Origin: Rhizobium sp. Root1334
Lineage (GTDB): Bacteria; Pseudomonadota; Alphaproteobacteria; Rhizobiales; Rhizobiaceae
NCBI RefSeq assembly: GCF_001426665.1
Contig: NZ_LMEY01000001.1
Span: 440,054-504,053, forward strand
DNA: 64,000 nt
Direction: 5' to 3'
This document shows positions 36,409-45,844 of this stretch, piece by piece; within the stretch, counting starts at the first letter, position 1; every line of letters starts with the position of its first letter. A model generated the notes under the pieces. The model was not told where the DNA came from and ran no database searches. It saw nothing but the letters and a program-made list of their open reading frames with translations. The translations under genes and the position numbers were made by a program.

Positions 36409-36669
36409 TTACTGCACGATTTCCAGATCATTGATGACGCGCTTGCCATCGACTTCGGTGTAGAAAACCAGAACCTTGACGCCCTGCTTCAGGCCATCAA
36501 AGTTGAATTCTTCCGGTGCCTGGTAGTTCTTGCCGTCGTCCAGCGACAGGCTCAGCTTGTCGGTATCGACGCCGGTGATCACGGCCTCGACATCGGCACT
36601 CTCGGCGAACGCGGCAAGCGGCGAAAAGAAACCGGCTGCGGCCATCAACGTAGCAACGATGAAACGCAT
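36409..36669 (-). CDS. DUF1344 small exported protein
   Basis: 86 residues: signal peptide (about 1-22, ending AAFA) and a compact domain with EAVITGVDTDKLSLSLDDGKNY and GVKVLVFYTEVDGKRV, the DUF1344 signature. It is periplasmic and its function is unknown; short proteins of this family are common in rhizobia. ATG 36669 has a GAGGG site; the longer frame from 36759 would place 30 extra residues before the signal peptide. It is convergent with the histidine phosphatase gene. Confidence 0.88.
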   Translation of the reverse strand: MRFIVATLMAAAGFFSPLAAFAESADVEAVITGVDTDKLSLSLDDGKNYQAPEEFNFDGLKQGVKVLVFYTEVDGKRVINDLEIVQ

Positions 36670-36930
36670 CTGTCTTGCCCTCTTCAGTGATTCATTCAAT
36701 TTTGTTGTGCCCACTGTTTGATCTCCGATTGTGGCAAAAATCGCCCGCTGCCGTGTCATTTAAAATTTTACCGAATTTGGACCGCTCTTTAGAAAGCTCA
36801 TGGTTAACCAAATCCTGATCGACAGCGTCCCTCCCGCCGAAGAGCCGATTTCATAGCAGGAACAGCCTCTAAAGCCAATCTTAAGACTCCCTCTCTACCG
36901 TGAGGCCGGGGAATATGGGGTGCATGGCCG

Positions 36931-39900
36931 TTGACTAAAAGCGCTACAATCCGTCATCGCGCCTGGGCGCTTGCCAGGCTGGCGAAACCGTCGCTTTTTC
37001 CCGCCTTCATCGCCGTTGCCGTCGTTTTCACCGGCGGCTACTTCTTCGAGCAGCAGAACCGCGAAAACTTCCGCAACGAGCTGAATAGCAACGTCCAGAA
37101 CGAGCTCAATCTTGTTTCCCTGCGCCTGCAGAGCGAGATCAACAACAACATCACGGCGCTACGCGGTTTTGCCAACAGTTTCGCCGTCGATCCGAACATG
37201 GCCCAGCCGCTTTTCGACCAGTTGGCGACCAAGCTGCTGATCCAGAATCCGCAGATGGTGCGCGTCAGCGCTGCACCCGATGCCGTCATCCGAATGACAT
37301 TTCCCCTCAAAGGAAACGAGCGGATGATCGGCACCGACTTCAAGAAATTCCGTTCCTCCCGGGTCGCCATCGACCGGGCCGAATCGAGGGCCAAGCCCAT
37401 TCTGGCCGGCCCAGTCAGGCTTCCGAGCGGCCGGACCGGCTTCAATCTGTTTTCGCCGGTCTTCACCAGGACTGACAACAGCCTGGTCTTTTGGGGCTTC
37501 ATGGAAGCCGTCATCGACGAACGGGATATCTACACCAATGCGGGCCTCATCGACGCAGGCAAGCATAGTGACGAAGCTGATGGCGGCCACCGGCATACCA
37601 ATATCCAGCTGGCAATCCGCGATGTCTCGGTGAAAAACAGCATCCAGGATGCATTCTTCGGCGATACCGATCTCTTCGAAAAATCGCCTGTCATCCGCCA
37701 ATTGCAGCTGCCCGGCGGAACATGGGAACTGGCGGCGATCCCAGCCGACGGCTGGGCGCAGGAGCCCGCCAACAGCACATGGCTGGAAACCGCGATCTTC
37801 ATCGCTGCCGCGATCATCATCATCCCGATCTTTCTGACCGGCGGTTTCGTCAACGAGCGCCAGCGCAACATCGCCAAGCTTCGCGCACGCGAGCGGGAAC
37901 TGCTGACCGTGTCACATCGGCTCAATCTGGCGCTTGAATCCTCCAAGATCGGCATCTGGGAAATTGACCTCGACACGCAGACACGCTCCTGGGATGAGCG
38001 CATGTACCATCTGCATGGCCTGCCACCGGGCGGCGGGGATCCAAGCTACGCGGAATGGCGCGGCTCGGTGCATCAGGACGATATCAGGGCGGCATCCCTG
38101 ACCCTGTTCAGGGCGTTGGATGAAGATCTGGAATATCGGTCGCAGTATCGCGTCGTCATGGCCGACGGCAGAATCCATCACGTCCGCAATGCCGGCTCCA
38201 CGCATGTGGGTGCCGATGGCAAAGCCAAGATCACCGGCATCAGCTGGGATGTCACCGACGACGTCATGATGACGGAGCAGCTGCGAACGGCAAAAGCCGT
38301 TGCCGACCAAAAGAACGCCGAACTGGAAGATGCCCTTACCGGTCTGTCGGAACGCGAACAACAGCTGGAGGCGATCACCAGACGCCTCGATCTGGCGCTC
38401 GATTCCTATCAGTGTGGCATGTGGGAAGCCGATCTCGACGCGGGCGTCACCTACTGGGACGAGCGCATGCATCAGCTTTACGGGCTGACCTATGTCGACG
38501 GCATAACGTCACATGAAACCTGGATCAACACGATCCATCCCGATGACCGCGAAGAGACACTTTCAAGCGTGGGCCACACCATTTCGACCGGCCTCCCTTA
38601 TGTGCAGGCCTCCAGGGTGGTGCTGACAGACGGAACAATCCGGCATATCCGCTCCGTCGGCAAGATCCACGAGGCGCCCGGCGGTAACCGGAAGCTGATC
38701 GGCATTGCCTTCGATATCAGCGATGACGTGCTTTTGACCGATGAACTGCGCACCGCAAAGGCAATGGCCGAAGCCAAGAACGGCGAACTGGCCGATGCCA
38801 AGGACCGTATCGAACACAATGCCCTGCACGATCCGCTGACGGGCCTTGGCAATCGCCGCATGCTCGACAAGGAACTTGAAGCGCTGTCGGCCGCCCGCAA
38901 GGATGGTCTGCAGAACATCGCGATCCTCCATATCGACCTCGATCGCTTCAAGCAGATCAACGATACGCTCGGCCATGCGGCGGGTGACGCGATGCTGGTG
39001 CATGCCTCGAAGATCCTGCGCGCAAACGTGCGTGCCGGCGACATCGTGGCGCGCATCGGTGGCGACGAGTTCGTCGTGCTGGCCGCCAATCCGCCGAGCA
39101 AGATTTTCCTGTCCAGTTTGTCCGAGCGCATCATTGCCCAGATGCGCCAGCCCGTCGATTACAACGGCTTTCCCTGCCGCTTCGGTGTCAGCATCGGCAT
39201 TGCCTGTGCCGGTAACATGGCGATCGACGAACGCCAGCTGCTGGTCAACGCCGATATCGCACTCTACCGGGCCAAGGAAAGCGGCCGCAACCGGCATGAA
39301 TTCTTCACCGAAGCGCTGCAGGCCGAAATCATCACGACCAAGCGGATTGCCGATGAGATTCTTGAAGGCATTGAGCAGAACCAGTTCGTTGCCTGGTATC
39401 AGCCGCAGTTCGACGCCGGTACGCTGCGCCTTTCCGGCGTCGAGGCACTGGTACGCTGGAACCATCCGCGCGAGGGCGTTCTGACGCCAGACAAGTTCCT
39501 GCATATCGCCGAGGAGCTGAATGTGGTGGCAACGATCGACCGTATCGTGCTCGACCGGTCGCTGATCGACGCGATGCGCTGGGCAGCGCTGGGTATCGAC
39601 GTTCCGAAGATCTCCGTCAACGTCTCGGCCAAGCGGCTTAGCGACGACCTGCTGTTGAACTCGCTGCAAGGCCTGTCGTTCAAACCGGGTCAGCTGTCGT
39701 TCGAACTGGTGGAATCGATCTTCCTCGACGAGAGCGACGATATCGTTACCGCCAATATCGAGGGCATCAAGAAGCTCGGCATCGATATCGAAATCGACGA
39801 TTTCGGCACCGGCCATACCTCGATCGTCAGCCTGCTGAAGATCAAGCCGAAGCGGCTGAAGATCGACAGGCAGCTGGTTGCGCCCATTCTCAACTCCCGC

Positions 39901-40110
39901 AACGAACAGGCATTGATCCGTTCGATCATCGAGATCGGCCGCTCACTCGGCATCGAAACGGTCGCCGAGGGCGTCGAAACCATGGAACATGCGGAAATGC
40001 TCGGCCTGCTCGGTTGTGATCTCCTGCAGGGTTATGCTTTCGCCAAGCCCTTGAGCTTCGACAAGTTCGTGGAATTCGCCAACAAGGATGCCCTGCAACT
40101 GGCGTCCTGA
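36931..40110 (+). CDS. CHASE-PAS-PAS-GGDEF-EAL cyclic-di-GMP protein
   Basis: 1059 residues from TTG 36931. Order: membrane helix (about 20-40), periplasmic CHASE sensor (about 50-265), second helix (about 285-308), two related PAS/PAC domains (about 325-450 and 485-605), GGDEF (630-790, motif intact as IGGDEF near 709), and EAL (795-1045, VEALVRW near 837, DDFGTGHTS). Both catalytic domains look functional, so it may make or degrade cyclic-di-GMP depending on the signal. No ATG or GTG exists in frame for a long way, so the start is TTG, or a frameshift separates it from ATG 36924; see findings. aroC follows. Confidence 0.9.
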   Translation: MTKSATIRHRAWALARLAKPSLFPAFIAVAVVFTGGYFFEQQNRENFRNELNSNVQNELNLVSLRLQSEINNNITALRGFANSFAVDPNMAQPLFDQLATKLLIQNPQMVRVSAAPDAVIRMTFPLKGNERMIGTDFKKFRSSRVAIDRAESRAKPILAGPVRLPSGRTGFNLFSPVFTRTDNSLVFWGFMEAVIDERDIYTNAGLIDAGKHSDEADGGHRHTNIQLAIRDVSVKNSIQDAFFGDTDLFEKSPVIRQLQLPGGTWELAAIPADGWAQEPANSTWLETAIFIAAAIIIIPIFLTGGFVNERQRNIAKLRARERELLTVSHRLNLALESSKIGIWEIDLDTQTRSWDERMYHLHGLPPGGGDPSYAEWRGSVHQDDIRAASLTLFRALDEDLEYRSQYRVVMADGRIHHVRNAGSTHVGADGKAKITGISWDVTDDVMMTEQLRTAKAVADQKNAELEDALTGLSEREQQLEAITRRLDLALDSYQCGMWEADLDAGVTYWDERMHQLYGLTYVDGITSHETWINTIHPDDREETLSSVGHTISTGLPYVQASRVVLTDGTIRHIRSVGKIHEAPGGNRKLIGIAFDISDDVLLTDELRTAKAMAEAKNGELADAKDRIEHNALHDPLTGLGNRRMLDKELEALSAARKDGLQNIAILHIDLDRFKQINDTLGHAAGDAMLVHASKILRANVRAGDIVARIGGDEFVVLAANPPSKIFLSSLSERIIAQMRQPVDYNGFPCRFGVSIGIACAGNMAIDERQLLVNADIALYRAKESGRNRHEFFTEALQAEIITTKRIADEILEGIEQNQFVAWYQPQFDAGTLRLSGVEALVRWNHPREGVLTPDKFLHIAEELNVVATIDRIVLDRSLIDAMRWAALGIDVPKISVNVSAKRLSDDLLLNSLQGLSFKPGQLSFELVESIFLDESDDIVTANIEGIKKLGIDIEIDDFGTGHTSIVSLLKIKPKRLKIDRQLVAPILNSRNEQALIRSIIEIGRSLGIETVAEGVETMEHAEMLGLLGCDLLQGYAFAKPLSFDKFVEFANKDALQLAS

Positions 40111-40264
40111 TTGGCTTTCGCGACAGGACACACTGTTCACGACGCAATCATGATATTTCGCCAGAAAGGTTTTCCCTTTCCGGCGTTTTCCACTATGAGT
40201 GCGCTACTGAATGGCGCAGCGGCTCGCCCGGATGCGCTTGGCCTCATATCCGGTTGCCTGATCC

Positions 40265-41362
40265 ATGTCGCACAATACTTTCGGTCATCTTTTCCGCGTT
40301 ACCACCTGGGGCGAAAGCCACGGTCCGGCGCTCGGCTGCGTCATCGACGGCTGCCCTCCCGGCATCCGTTTCACCCTGCCCGAGCTGCAGGCCTGGCTCG
40401 ACAAGCGCAAGCCCGGCCAGTCGCGCTTCGTCACCCAGCGCCGCGAGGACGATCTGGTGAAGATCCTCTCCGGCGTGATGCTGGACGCGGACGGCGAGAC
40501 AATGATCACCACTGGCACGCCGGTCTCGATGATGATCGAAAACACCGACCAGCGCTCCAAGGATTACTCTGAAATTTCCAAGAGCTACCGGCCGGGCCAT
40601 GCCGACTATACCTATGATGTCAAATACGGCATCCGCGACTATCGCGGCGGCGGCCGCTCGTCGGCGCGTGAAACTGCCGCTCGTGTGGCAGCCGGCGGCC
40701 TTGCCCGCAAGGTGGTCCCGGGGCTTCTGGTGCGCGGCGCGCTGGTGCAGATCGGCAAGCACAAGATCAATCGCGACAACTGGGACTGGAACGAAGTCGG
40801 CAACAATCCGTTCTTCGCACCCGATCCGGCCATCGTCCCGGTCTGGGAAGAATATCTCGACAGCATCCGCAAGTCGGGTTCGTCGGTCGGCGCCGTCGTC
40901 GAGGTGATAGCAGAAGGTGTACCGGCCGGCATCGGCGCGCCGATCTATGCCAAGCTCGATCAGGACATCGCCTCCAACCTGATGTCGATCAACGCCGTCA
41001 AGGGCGTGGAGATCGGCAACGGCTTTGGCGCTGCCGAAATCACCGGCGAGGAAAATGCCGACGAGATGCGCATGGGCAATGACGGCAACCCGATCTTCCT
41101 GTCGAACCATGCCGGCGGCATCCTGGGCGGCATCTCGACCGGCCAGCCGGTGATCGCCCGCTTCGCCATCAAGCCGACCTCTTCGATCCTGACCGAGCGT
41201 CAGTCGATCGATAGCGACGGCAACAATGTCGATATCCGCACCAAGGGCCGCCATGACCCCTGCGTCGGCATCCGCGCCGTGCCGATCGGCGAAGCGATGC
41301 TTGCCTGCACCATTGCCGATCATTACCTGCGTGACCGTGGCCAGACCGGCCGGTTGAAGTAA
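40265..41362 (+). CDS. aroC: Chorismate synthase
   Basis: 365 residues. It converts EPSP to chorismate, the end point of the shikimate pathway, using reduced FMN. All signature blocks are present: the N-terminal [45 protein letters not shown] in consecutive halves, and [20 protein letters not shown]. The ATG has no strong ribosome site. ribB follows 17 bases later, so the two are probably co-transcribed. Confidence 0.97.
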   Translation: MSHNTFGHLFRVTTWGESHGPALGCVIDGCPPGIRFTLPELQAWLDKRKPGQSRFVTQRREDDLVKILSGVMLDADGETMITTGTPVSMMIENTDQRSKDYSEISKSYRPGHADYTYDVKYGIRDYRGGGRSSARETAARVAAGGLARKVVPGLLVRGALVQIGKHKINRDNWDWNEVGNNPFFAPDPAIVPVWEEYLDSIRKSGSSVGAVVEVIAEGVPAGIGAPIYAKLDQDIASNLMSINAVKGVEIGNGFGAAEITGEENADEMRMGNDGNPIFLSNHAGGILGGISTGQPVIARFAIKPTSSILTERQSIDSDGNNVDIRTKGRHDPCVGIRAVPIGEAMLACTIADHYLRDRGQTGRLK

Positions 41363-41379
41363 ATTCAAGGAAGAACCCC

Positions 41380-42480
41380 ATGCCCTTTGACCAGAAGCGC
41401 GTTGCCGATGCCATCCGGGCCTTCGAGGCCGGCGAAATCGTTGTCGTCACCGATGATGACGGCCGTGAGAACGAAGGCGACCTGATCGTCGCGGCCGTGC
41501 ATTGCACGCCGGAAAAGATGGCCTTCATCGTGCGCCACACCTCTGGCATCGTCTGCACTCCGATGCCAAAGGAAGAGGCCAAGCGCCTCAACCTCAACGC
41601 CATGGTGGCAGAAAACGATTCGGCCCATACGACGGCCTTCACCGTCACCGTCGATTTCAAGCACGGCACGACGACCGGCATTTCGGCCGAAGACCGGACG
41701 CTGACGGTGCGCAACCTTGCCAACCCGAATGTCGGCGCTGCCGACTTCACCCGTCCCGGCCACATCTTCCCGCTGGTTGCCCGCGAAGGCGGCGTGTTGA
41801 TGCGGTCCGGCCATACGGAAGCTGCCGTCGACCTCTGCCGCCTTGCCAGCCTGCCGCCGATCGGCGTTATCTGCGAACTGGTCAACGACGACGGCACGGT
41901 CACCCGCGGCCCGCAGGTCACCGAGTTTGCCGAAAAACACGGCCTGAAGCAGGTCTCGGTCGCCGATCTCATCGCCTACCGCCAGCGCAAGGAAACGCTA
42001 ATCAACCTTGAGGCAACGTTCGATGTCGATACCGCCTATGGCAAGGCCAAGGCGCATGCCTATTCCCTGCCCTGGGATCCTATGCAGCATCTCGCTGTTG
42101 TTTTCGGCGATATCCGGGATGGCATCGATATTCCGGTGCGCCTGCACCTCGAAAACGTTGCCGCAGACGTCTTCGGCAAGGCTTGCCAGCTCGATCCGAT
42201 TATGCAGCGCATGTCCGAACAGGGCCGCGGCGTCATCGTTTACCTGCGTGAAGGTTCGGTCGGCGTTGGCGTCTCGACAACGGCGCGCACCGGCAAGCAT
42301 GAGCGCGAAGAGCATAGCGAAGCACAGGCCCGCGAAAGCGAATGGCTGGAAATCGGCCTCGGCGCCCAGATCCTCAAAGATCTCGGCATCACCTCGATCC
42401 GGCTGCTCTCCTCACGCGAACGCCACTATGTCGGCCTGGAAGGTTTCGGCATCGAGATCGCGGCGACCGAGATTATCTGA
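41380..42480 (+). CDS. ribB: 3,4-Dihydroxy-2-butanone 4-phosphate synthase with degenerate GTP cyclohydrolase II domain
   Basis: 366 residues. The N-terminal RibB domain (about 1-205) makes the four-carbon riboflavin precursor from ribulose 5-phosphate; VVTDDDGRENEGDLI, the His/Thr stretch HTSGIVC and RPGHIFPL are all in place. The C-terminal part (about 210-366) has a RibA-like fold (VRLHLENVAADVFGK, REGSVGVGVS), but the three cysteines that bind zinc in GTP cyclohydrolase II are missing, so it cannot be an ordinary cyclohydrolase. It is downstream of aroC and ends at a strong terminator. Confidence 0.94.
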   Translation: MPFDQKRVADAIRAFEAGEIVVVTDDDGRENEGDLIVAAVHCTPEKMAFIVRHTSGIVCTPMPKEEAKRLNLNAMVAENDSAHTTAFTVTVDFKHGTTTGISAEDRTLTVRNLANPNVGAADFTRPGHIFPLVAREGGVLMRSGHTEAAVDLCRLASLPPIGVICELVNDDGTVTRGPQVTEFAEKHGLKQVSVADLIAYRQRKETLINLEATFDVDTAYGKAKAHAYSLPWDPMQHLAVVFGDIRDGIDIPVRLHLENVAADVFGKACQLDPIMQRMSEQGRGVIVYLREGSVGVGVSTTARTGKHEREEHSEAQARESEWLEIGLGAQILKDLGITSIRLLSSRERHYVGLEGFGIEIAATEII

Positions 42481-42503
42481 GCGCCTGCGCCCACTGAATT
42501 TTC

Positions 42504-42542
42504 AAGGCCACCGGTCAGGACATGACCGGTGGCCTTTCTTGT
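42504..42542 (+). terminator. Rho-independent terminator after ribB
   Basis: AAGGCCACCGGTCA and TGACCGGTGGCCTT form a perfect 14-bp stem with a 5-base loop, followed by TCTTGTTTT. Confidence 0.9.
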
Positions 42543-42600
42543 TTTATCGATAGAATAACCGGCACAGGTTTCCGGTGTAAGACGACCGGCAAATCAGGCC

Positions 42601-43167
42601 ATGCCTGCTTCAGTGATGGATGGATATTCGACAATGACTGTTTTGCAGACGATGCGGCTGACGCTCAGTCCATGCACCCCAAGTGACCGCGCCGATTTCA
42701 TCGATCTTGAGCGTGACCCGGAGGTCATGCGCTTTCTGAACGGCGGGTATGCGGTCAATCGTGAGACGACGAGTCCGGATGCGACATTCCTCATGCCGAC
42801 AGGGATGGAGCCCTATATCTGGACGGCGCGCCGTACTGCAAACGGTGCGTTCGTCGGGTGGTTCTGTCTATGGCCGGAGGGTGAGAGGCTGGCCGAACTC
42901 GGATACCGCCTGCGCCGGATGGAGTGGGGTCAGGGGCTTGCCTCGGAGGGGGCGCTGGCCCTGGTCAACTGGGGCTTTGAAAGCGGTCAGTACGACAGGA
43001 TTGCTGCAACGACGATGGCAATTAACCTCGGATCGCGCCGCGTCATGGAAAAGATCGGCCTGAGCTATGCACGCACAGTCATGTACGACGGGCCGGACCC
43101 TATCGTGGGCAGCGAGCATGGCGAGGTCTGGTACGAGCTGACGCGCTCGGAATGGAGCGGTGGCTAA
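42601..43167 (+). CDS. GNAT acetyltransferase
   Basis: 188 residues of the RimJ/RimL-type N-acetyltransferase group: RLTLSPCTPSDRADFIDLERDPEVMRF at the start (in two halves), the acetyl-CoA region ELGYRLRRMEWGQGLASEGALAL around residues 100-120, and INLGSRRVMEKIGL. The substrate is unknown. The start may be ATG 42601, 42616 or 42634; none has a strong ribosome site. Its stop codon overlaps the stop of the convergent YcaQ-like gene. Confidence 0.88.
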   Translation: MPASVMDGYSTMTVLQTMRLTLSPCTPSDRADFIDLERDPEVMRFLNGGYAVNRETTSPDATFLMPTGMEPYIWTARRTANGAFVGWFCLWPEGERLAELGYRLRRMEWGQGLASEGALALVNWGFESGQYDRIAATTMAINLGSRRVMEKIGLSYARTVMYDGPDPIVGSEHGEVWYELTRSEWSGG

Positions 43168-44354
43168 CCGTCCCACCCCTCTAAAAACACCACCTTCTCA
43201 ACACCAGCAAATTTCGCCAGCCGTGCCAGTTCCGCCTCCAGCCGCTCCATGCGGCCGGTGGATGAGCGCACACCCTTTTCCCACCAGAGCCGCTTGACGG
43301 CGAGCGTCCCTGTCTTGCGGTCCGCCTTCATGTCGATCCGGCCGACAAGTCTGTCACCCTCCAGCAGCGGGAAAACGTAATAGCCGTATTCCCGTTTCGG
43401 TTCGGGAACGAAAACCTCGATGCGGTAATAGAAGCCGAACAGGCGTTCGGTGCGATTGCGGTTGCGGATCAGCGGGTCAAAGGGGCTGAGCACACGGATG
43501 CGGGCGGGCGCCTCTGCGAGGTCGCCGAGGTTTTCGGGGAAACCGGCGAAGGCATAGGAAAGGCGCGGCTTGTCGCCATCGGCAGGCTCGATCATCACTT
43601 CGGTCAGTTCGTCGCGATGCTGCATAACCCAGGCCTTTGCCTCGTCTGGCGAGACCAGATCGAAGAAGGCGGCGATTTCGCCGTGTGTGGCAAAGCCCAG
43701 CCGGTCGAGCGCTGCGCGGCAGGCCCAGTCGAGGAAGGCATCGTGACTGACCTCCGGCTCATAGTGGTGGCCGGGAATGACGCGCTCGGTGAGATCGTAG
43801 ATTTTCTGGAAATTCTGGCGGCCGGCGATAGCGAGCTTGCCGGTATGCCAGTAGTATTCGAGCGCCGTCTTGTTGGGATGCCAGTTCCACCAGCCGCCCG
43901 ATTTGTGGTCGTCGGCCTTCAAGTCCCGCGACAGCTTTGCGCCGCCCTGGGCGATGCGCTGGAATGTTTCTTCGAAAGTACTGTCGAAGCCTTCGCCGCG
44001 CCATTTCAGCCAGCGCTCGCGCATAACCGCCTCGCGCCGTACAAAGCGGTGCTTCCAGTAGCGGAAAAACTCCGACGGCAGGATCGAGGCGTCATGCGTC
44101 CAGTGTTCGAACAGCGCCCCGTCCTTTTCCAAAAGCTCCGTCAGGTGCTCGCGCCTATAGGTCTGGTTGCGCGAAAACAGGATCTGGTGATGGGCGCGCT
44201 CGACGGTCGAGATGCTGTCGACCTGGACAAAGCCGATTTCGTGGATGAGATCGAGTAAGCCCTGCTTGCCGAGCGACCGGTTTGGAGCAGCGGCTAGGCC
44301 TTGCTTGTTGAGGAAGATGCGCCGGGCATCACGGTTTGAAACAGGAATCGCCAT
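43164..44354 (-). CDS. Winged-helix AlkZ/YcaQ-like protein (crosslink-repair glycosylase family)
   Basis: 396 residues of the HTH_42 family, which includes YcaQ and AlkZ DNA glycosylases that unhook interstrand crosslinks. The catalytic Q-x-D motif is visible as QVDS at Gln44-Asp46, followed by VERAHH. The HWTHDASILP stretch near 100 and the WWEKG and RRI-type C-terminal region also fit. Function in repair is inferred from the family. ATG 44354 is preferred, since the 31 residues upstream do not match the family. It is divergent from bioM. Confidence 0.88.
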   Translation of the reverse strand: MAIPVSNRDARRIFLNKQGLAAAPNRSLGKQGLLDLIHEIGFVQVDSISTVERAHHQILFSRNQTYRREHLTELLEKDGALFEHWTHDASILPSEFFRYWKHRFVRREAVMRERWLKWRGEGFDSTFEETFQRIAQGGAKLSRDLKADDHKSGGWWNWHPNKTALEYYWHTGKLAIAGRQNFQKIYDLTERVIPGHHYEPEVSHDAFLDWACRAALDRLGFATHGEIAAFFDLVSPDEAKAWVMQHRDELTEVMIEPADGDKPRLSYAFAGFPENLGDLAEAPARIRVLSPFDPLIRNRNRTERLFGFYYRIEVFVPEPKREYGYYVFPLLEGDRLVGRIDMKADRKTGTLAVKRLWWEKGVRSSTGRMERLEAELARLAKFAGVEKVVFLEGWDG

Positions 44355-44467
44355 GCAACAATCTAGGCAAATGTTCACACTTTGTTCAAGCCCAAAACCG
44401 GAGCCTCTTTCCATCCGCCAAGAAATCGTCCTATAGAGCCTCGACATTCGAACGCGGGGGACGCGGA

Positions 44468-45148
44468 TTGGACATACGCTTTTCCAGCGTGTCCGTCAGT
44501 TTTGGCGGACGCACGGTTCTTCAGCCGCTGACGCTGTCGCTGACCGAGCGCCGTATCGGCATTGTCGGGCTGAACGGCTCGGGCAAGACCACATTTGCGC
44601 GGCTGATCAACGGGTTGGTCAAGCCGGCCACCGGCACCGTGACCGTGAACGGTCTTGATACCGTCAACGATGCAAGCGCAGCGCTGGCTGAGGCCGGCTT
44701 CATCTTCCAGAACCCACAGCACCAGATCATCATGCCGATCGTGCATGAGGATATCGCGTTTGGCTTGAAGAACCGCGGATTGAAGGCGGACGAGATCGAG
44801 CGACGCACAGCCGCCGTGCTCGAACGGTTCGGCATCAGCCATCTGGCCAAGCGGCGCGTGCATGAACTCTCGGGCGGCGAAACGCAGCTTGCCGCCATCG
44901 CCAGCGTGCTCGTCACCGGCCCCGGCATCCTCATTCTCGACGAGCCAACCAACCAGTTGGACCTTAAGAACCGTGGACTGGTGGAACGTACCATTGCCGG
45001 GCTTGACGAGCACACGATCGTCATCAGCCATGACCTGCCGCTGATCGAAAAATTCGACCGCGTTCTTCTGTTCCACGACGGCAGGTTGATCGCCGATGGC
45101 CCGGCGAATGAAAGCATCCGTGCCTACCATGAGGTGGCCGGTTGCTGA
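44468..45148 (+). CDS. bioM: Biotin ECF transporter ATPase
   Basis: 226 residues. ABC ATPase of the energy-coupling-factor type (CbiO/EcfA-like): Walker A GLNGSGKTT, Q-loop IFQNPQHQ, signature HELSGGETQ, Walker B ILILDEPTNQLD and the switch histidine in VISHD. With bioN and bioY downstream it forms the rhizobial biotin importer. The start is TTG 44468 behind a GGGGGA site; the upstream open frame crosses the promoter region. Its stop overlaps bioN by 7 bases. Confidence 0.93.
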   Translation: MDIRFSSVSVSFGGRTVLQPLTLSLTERRIGIVGLNGSGKTTFARLINGLVKPATGTVTVNGLDTVNDASAALAEAGFIFQNPQHQIIMPIVHEDIAFGLKNRGLKADEIERRTAAVLERFGISHLAKRRVHELSGGETQLAAIASVLVTGPGILILDEPTNQLDLKNRGLVERTIAGLDEHTIVISHDLPLIEKFDRVLLFHDGRLIADGPANESIRAYHEVAGC

Positions 45149-45762
45149 ACGGGCTGAACATCGAAGGCACGACGCCGCTGCACCGGATGTCGGTGCGGAT
45201 GAAGCTCGCCATCCTGCTCGTCTGCGGGCTTGCGCTTTATGCCGTGTCCTCGTTCTTCGTCCTTGTCCCGGCTTTCGTCATTGCTGCCGTCATCTACTTC
45301 ACCACCGGCCTCGCCTTCCGCGAGGCCGTGTCGCGGCTAAAACCCATCCTCTTCACCATTCTGATCCTGTTGATAGCCACCGCCTACCTCACGTCGATAC
45401 GCGAGGCGGCCGAAAGCTTTTTCCGGTTGATGGCGATCGTGCTGTTTGCAGGTGCTGTGACCGCGACGACGGCGACCGGTGCATTCATCGACGAGATCAC
45501 CCGGCTGCTGCAGCCGCTCGACAGGCTCGGCCTGGTGCGGGCCGCCGATGTCGGGCTTGCCTTCGGGCTGGTGCTGCGCTTCGTTCCGGATATTTTCAAC
45601 CACTACCAGTCGATACGCGAGGCGCACCGGGCGCGCGGGCTGAAGGTGCGGCCGTTGACGATTCTGGCGCCGTTGATCATCCTGACGCTGAAGGACGCCG
45701 ACACGATCGCCATGGCGATCGACGCCCGCGGTTTCCGGCGGCCGCGCGAGAGGCTTCGTTGA
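45142..45762 (+). CDS. bioN: Biotin ECF transporter transmembrane protein
   Basis: 206 residues with four to five membrane helices; EcfT family. The two coupling motifs that contact the ATPase are present: HRARGLK (about 167) and IDARGF (about 195). The start is TTG 45142, overlapping the end of bioM, with GAGG 6 bases upstream; ATG 45187 is a later alternative. It couples ATP hydrolysis by BioM to uptake by the substrate-binding BioY. Confidence 0.9.
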   Translation: MLNGLNIEGTTPLHRMSVRMKLAILLVCGLALYAVSSFFVLVPAFVIAAVIYFTTGLAFREAVSRLKPILFTILILLIATAYLTSIREAAESFFRLMAIVLFAGAVTATTATGAFIDEITRLLQPLDRLGLVRAADVGLAFGLVLRFVPDIFNHYQSIREAHRARGLKVRPLTILAPLIILTLKDADTIAMAIDARGFRRPRERLR

Positions 45763-45844
45763 TGGAGAACGCATTCTTCCGTCTCTGTCCCGATCCGGCG
45801 ATGGCCGCACGCATGCACATATATCGATAGACAAAGGACCTGCC

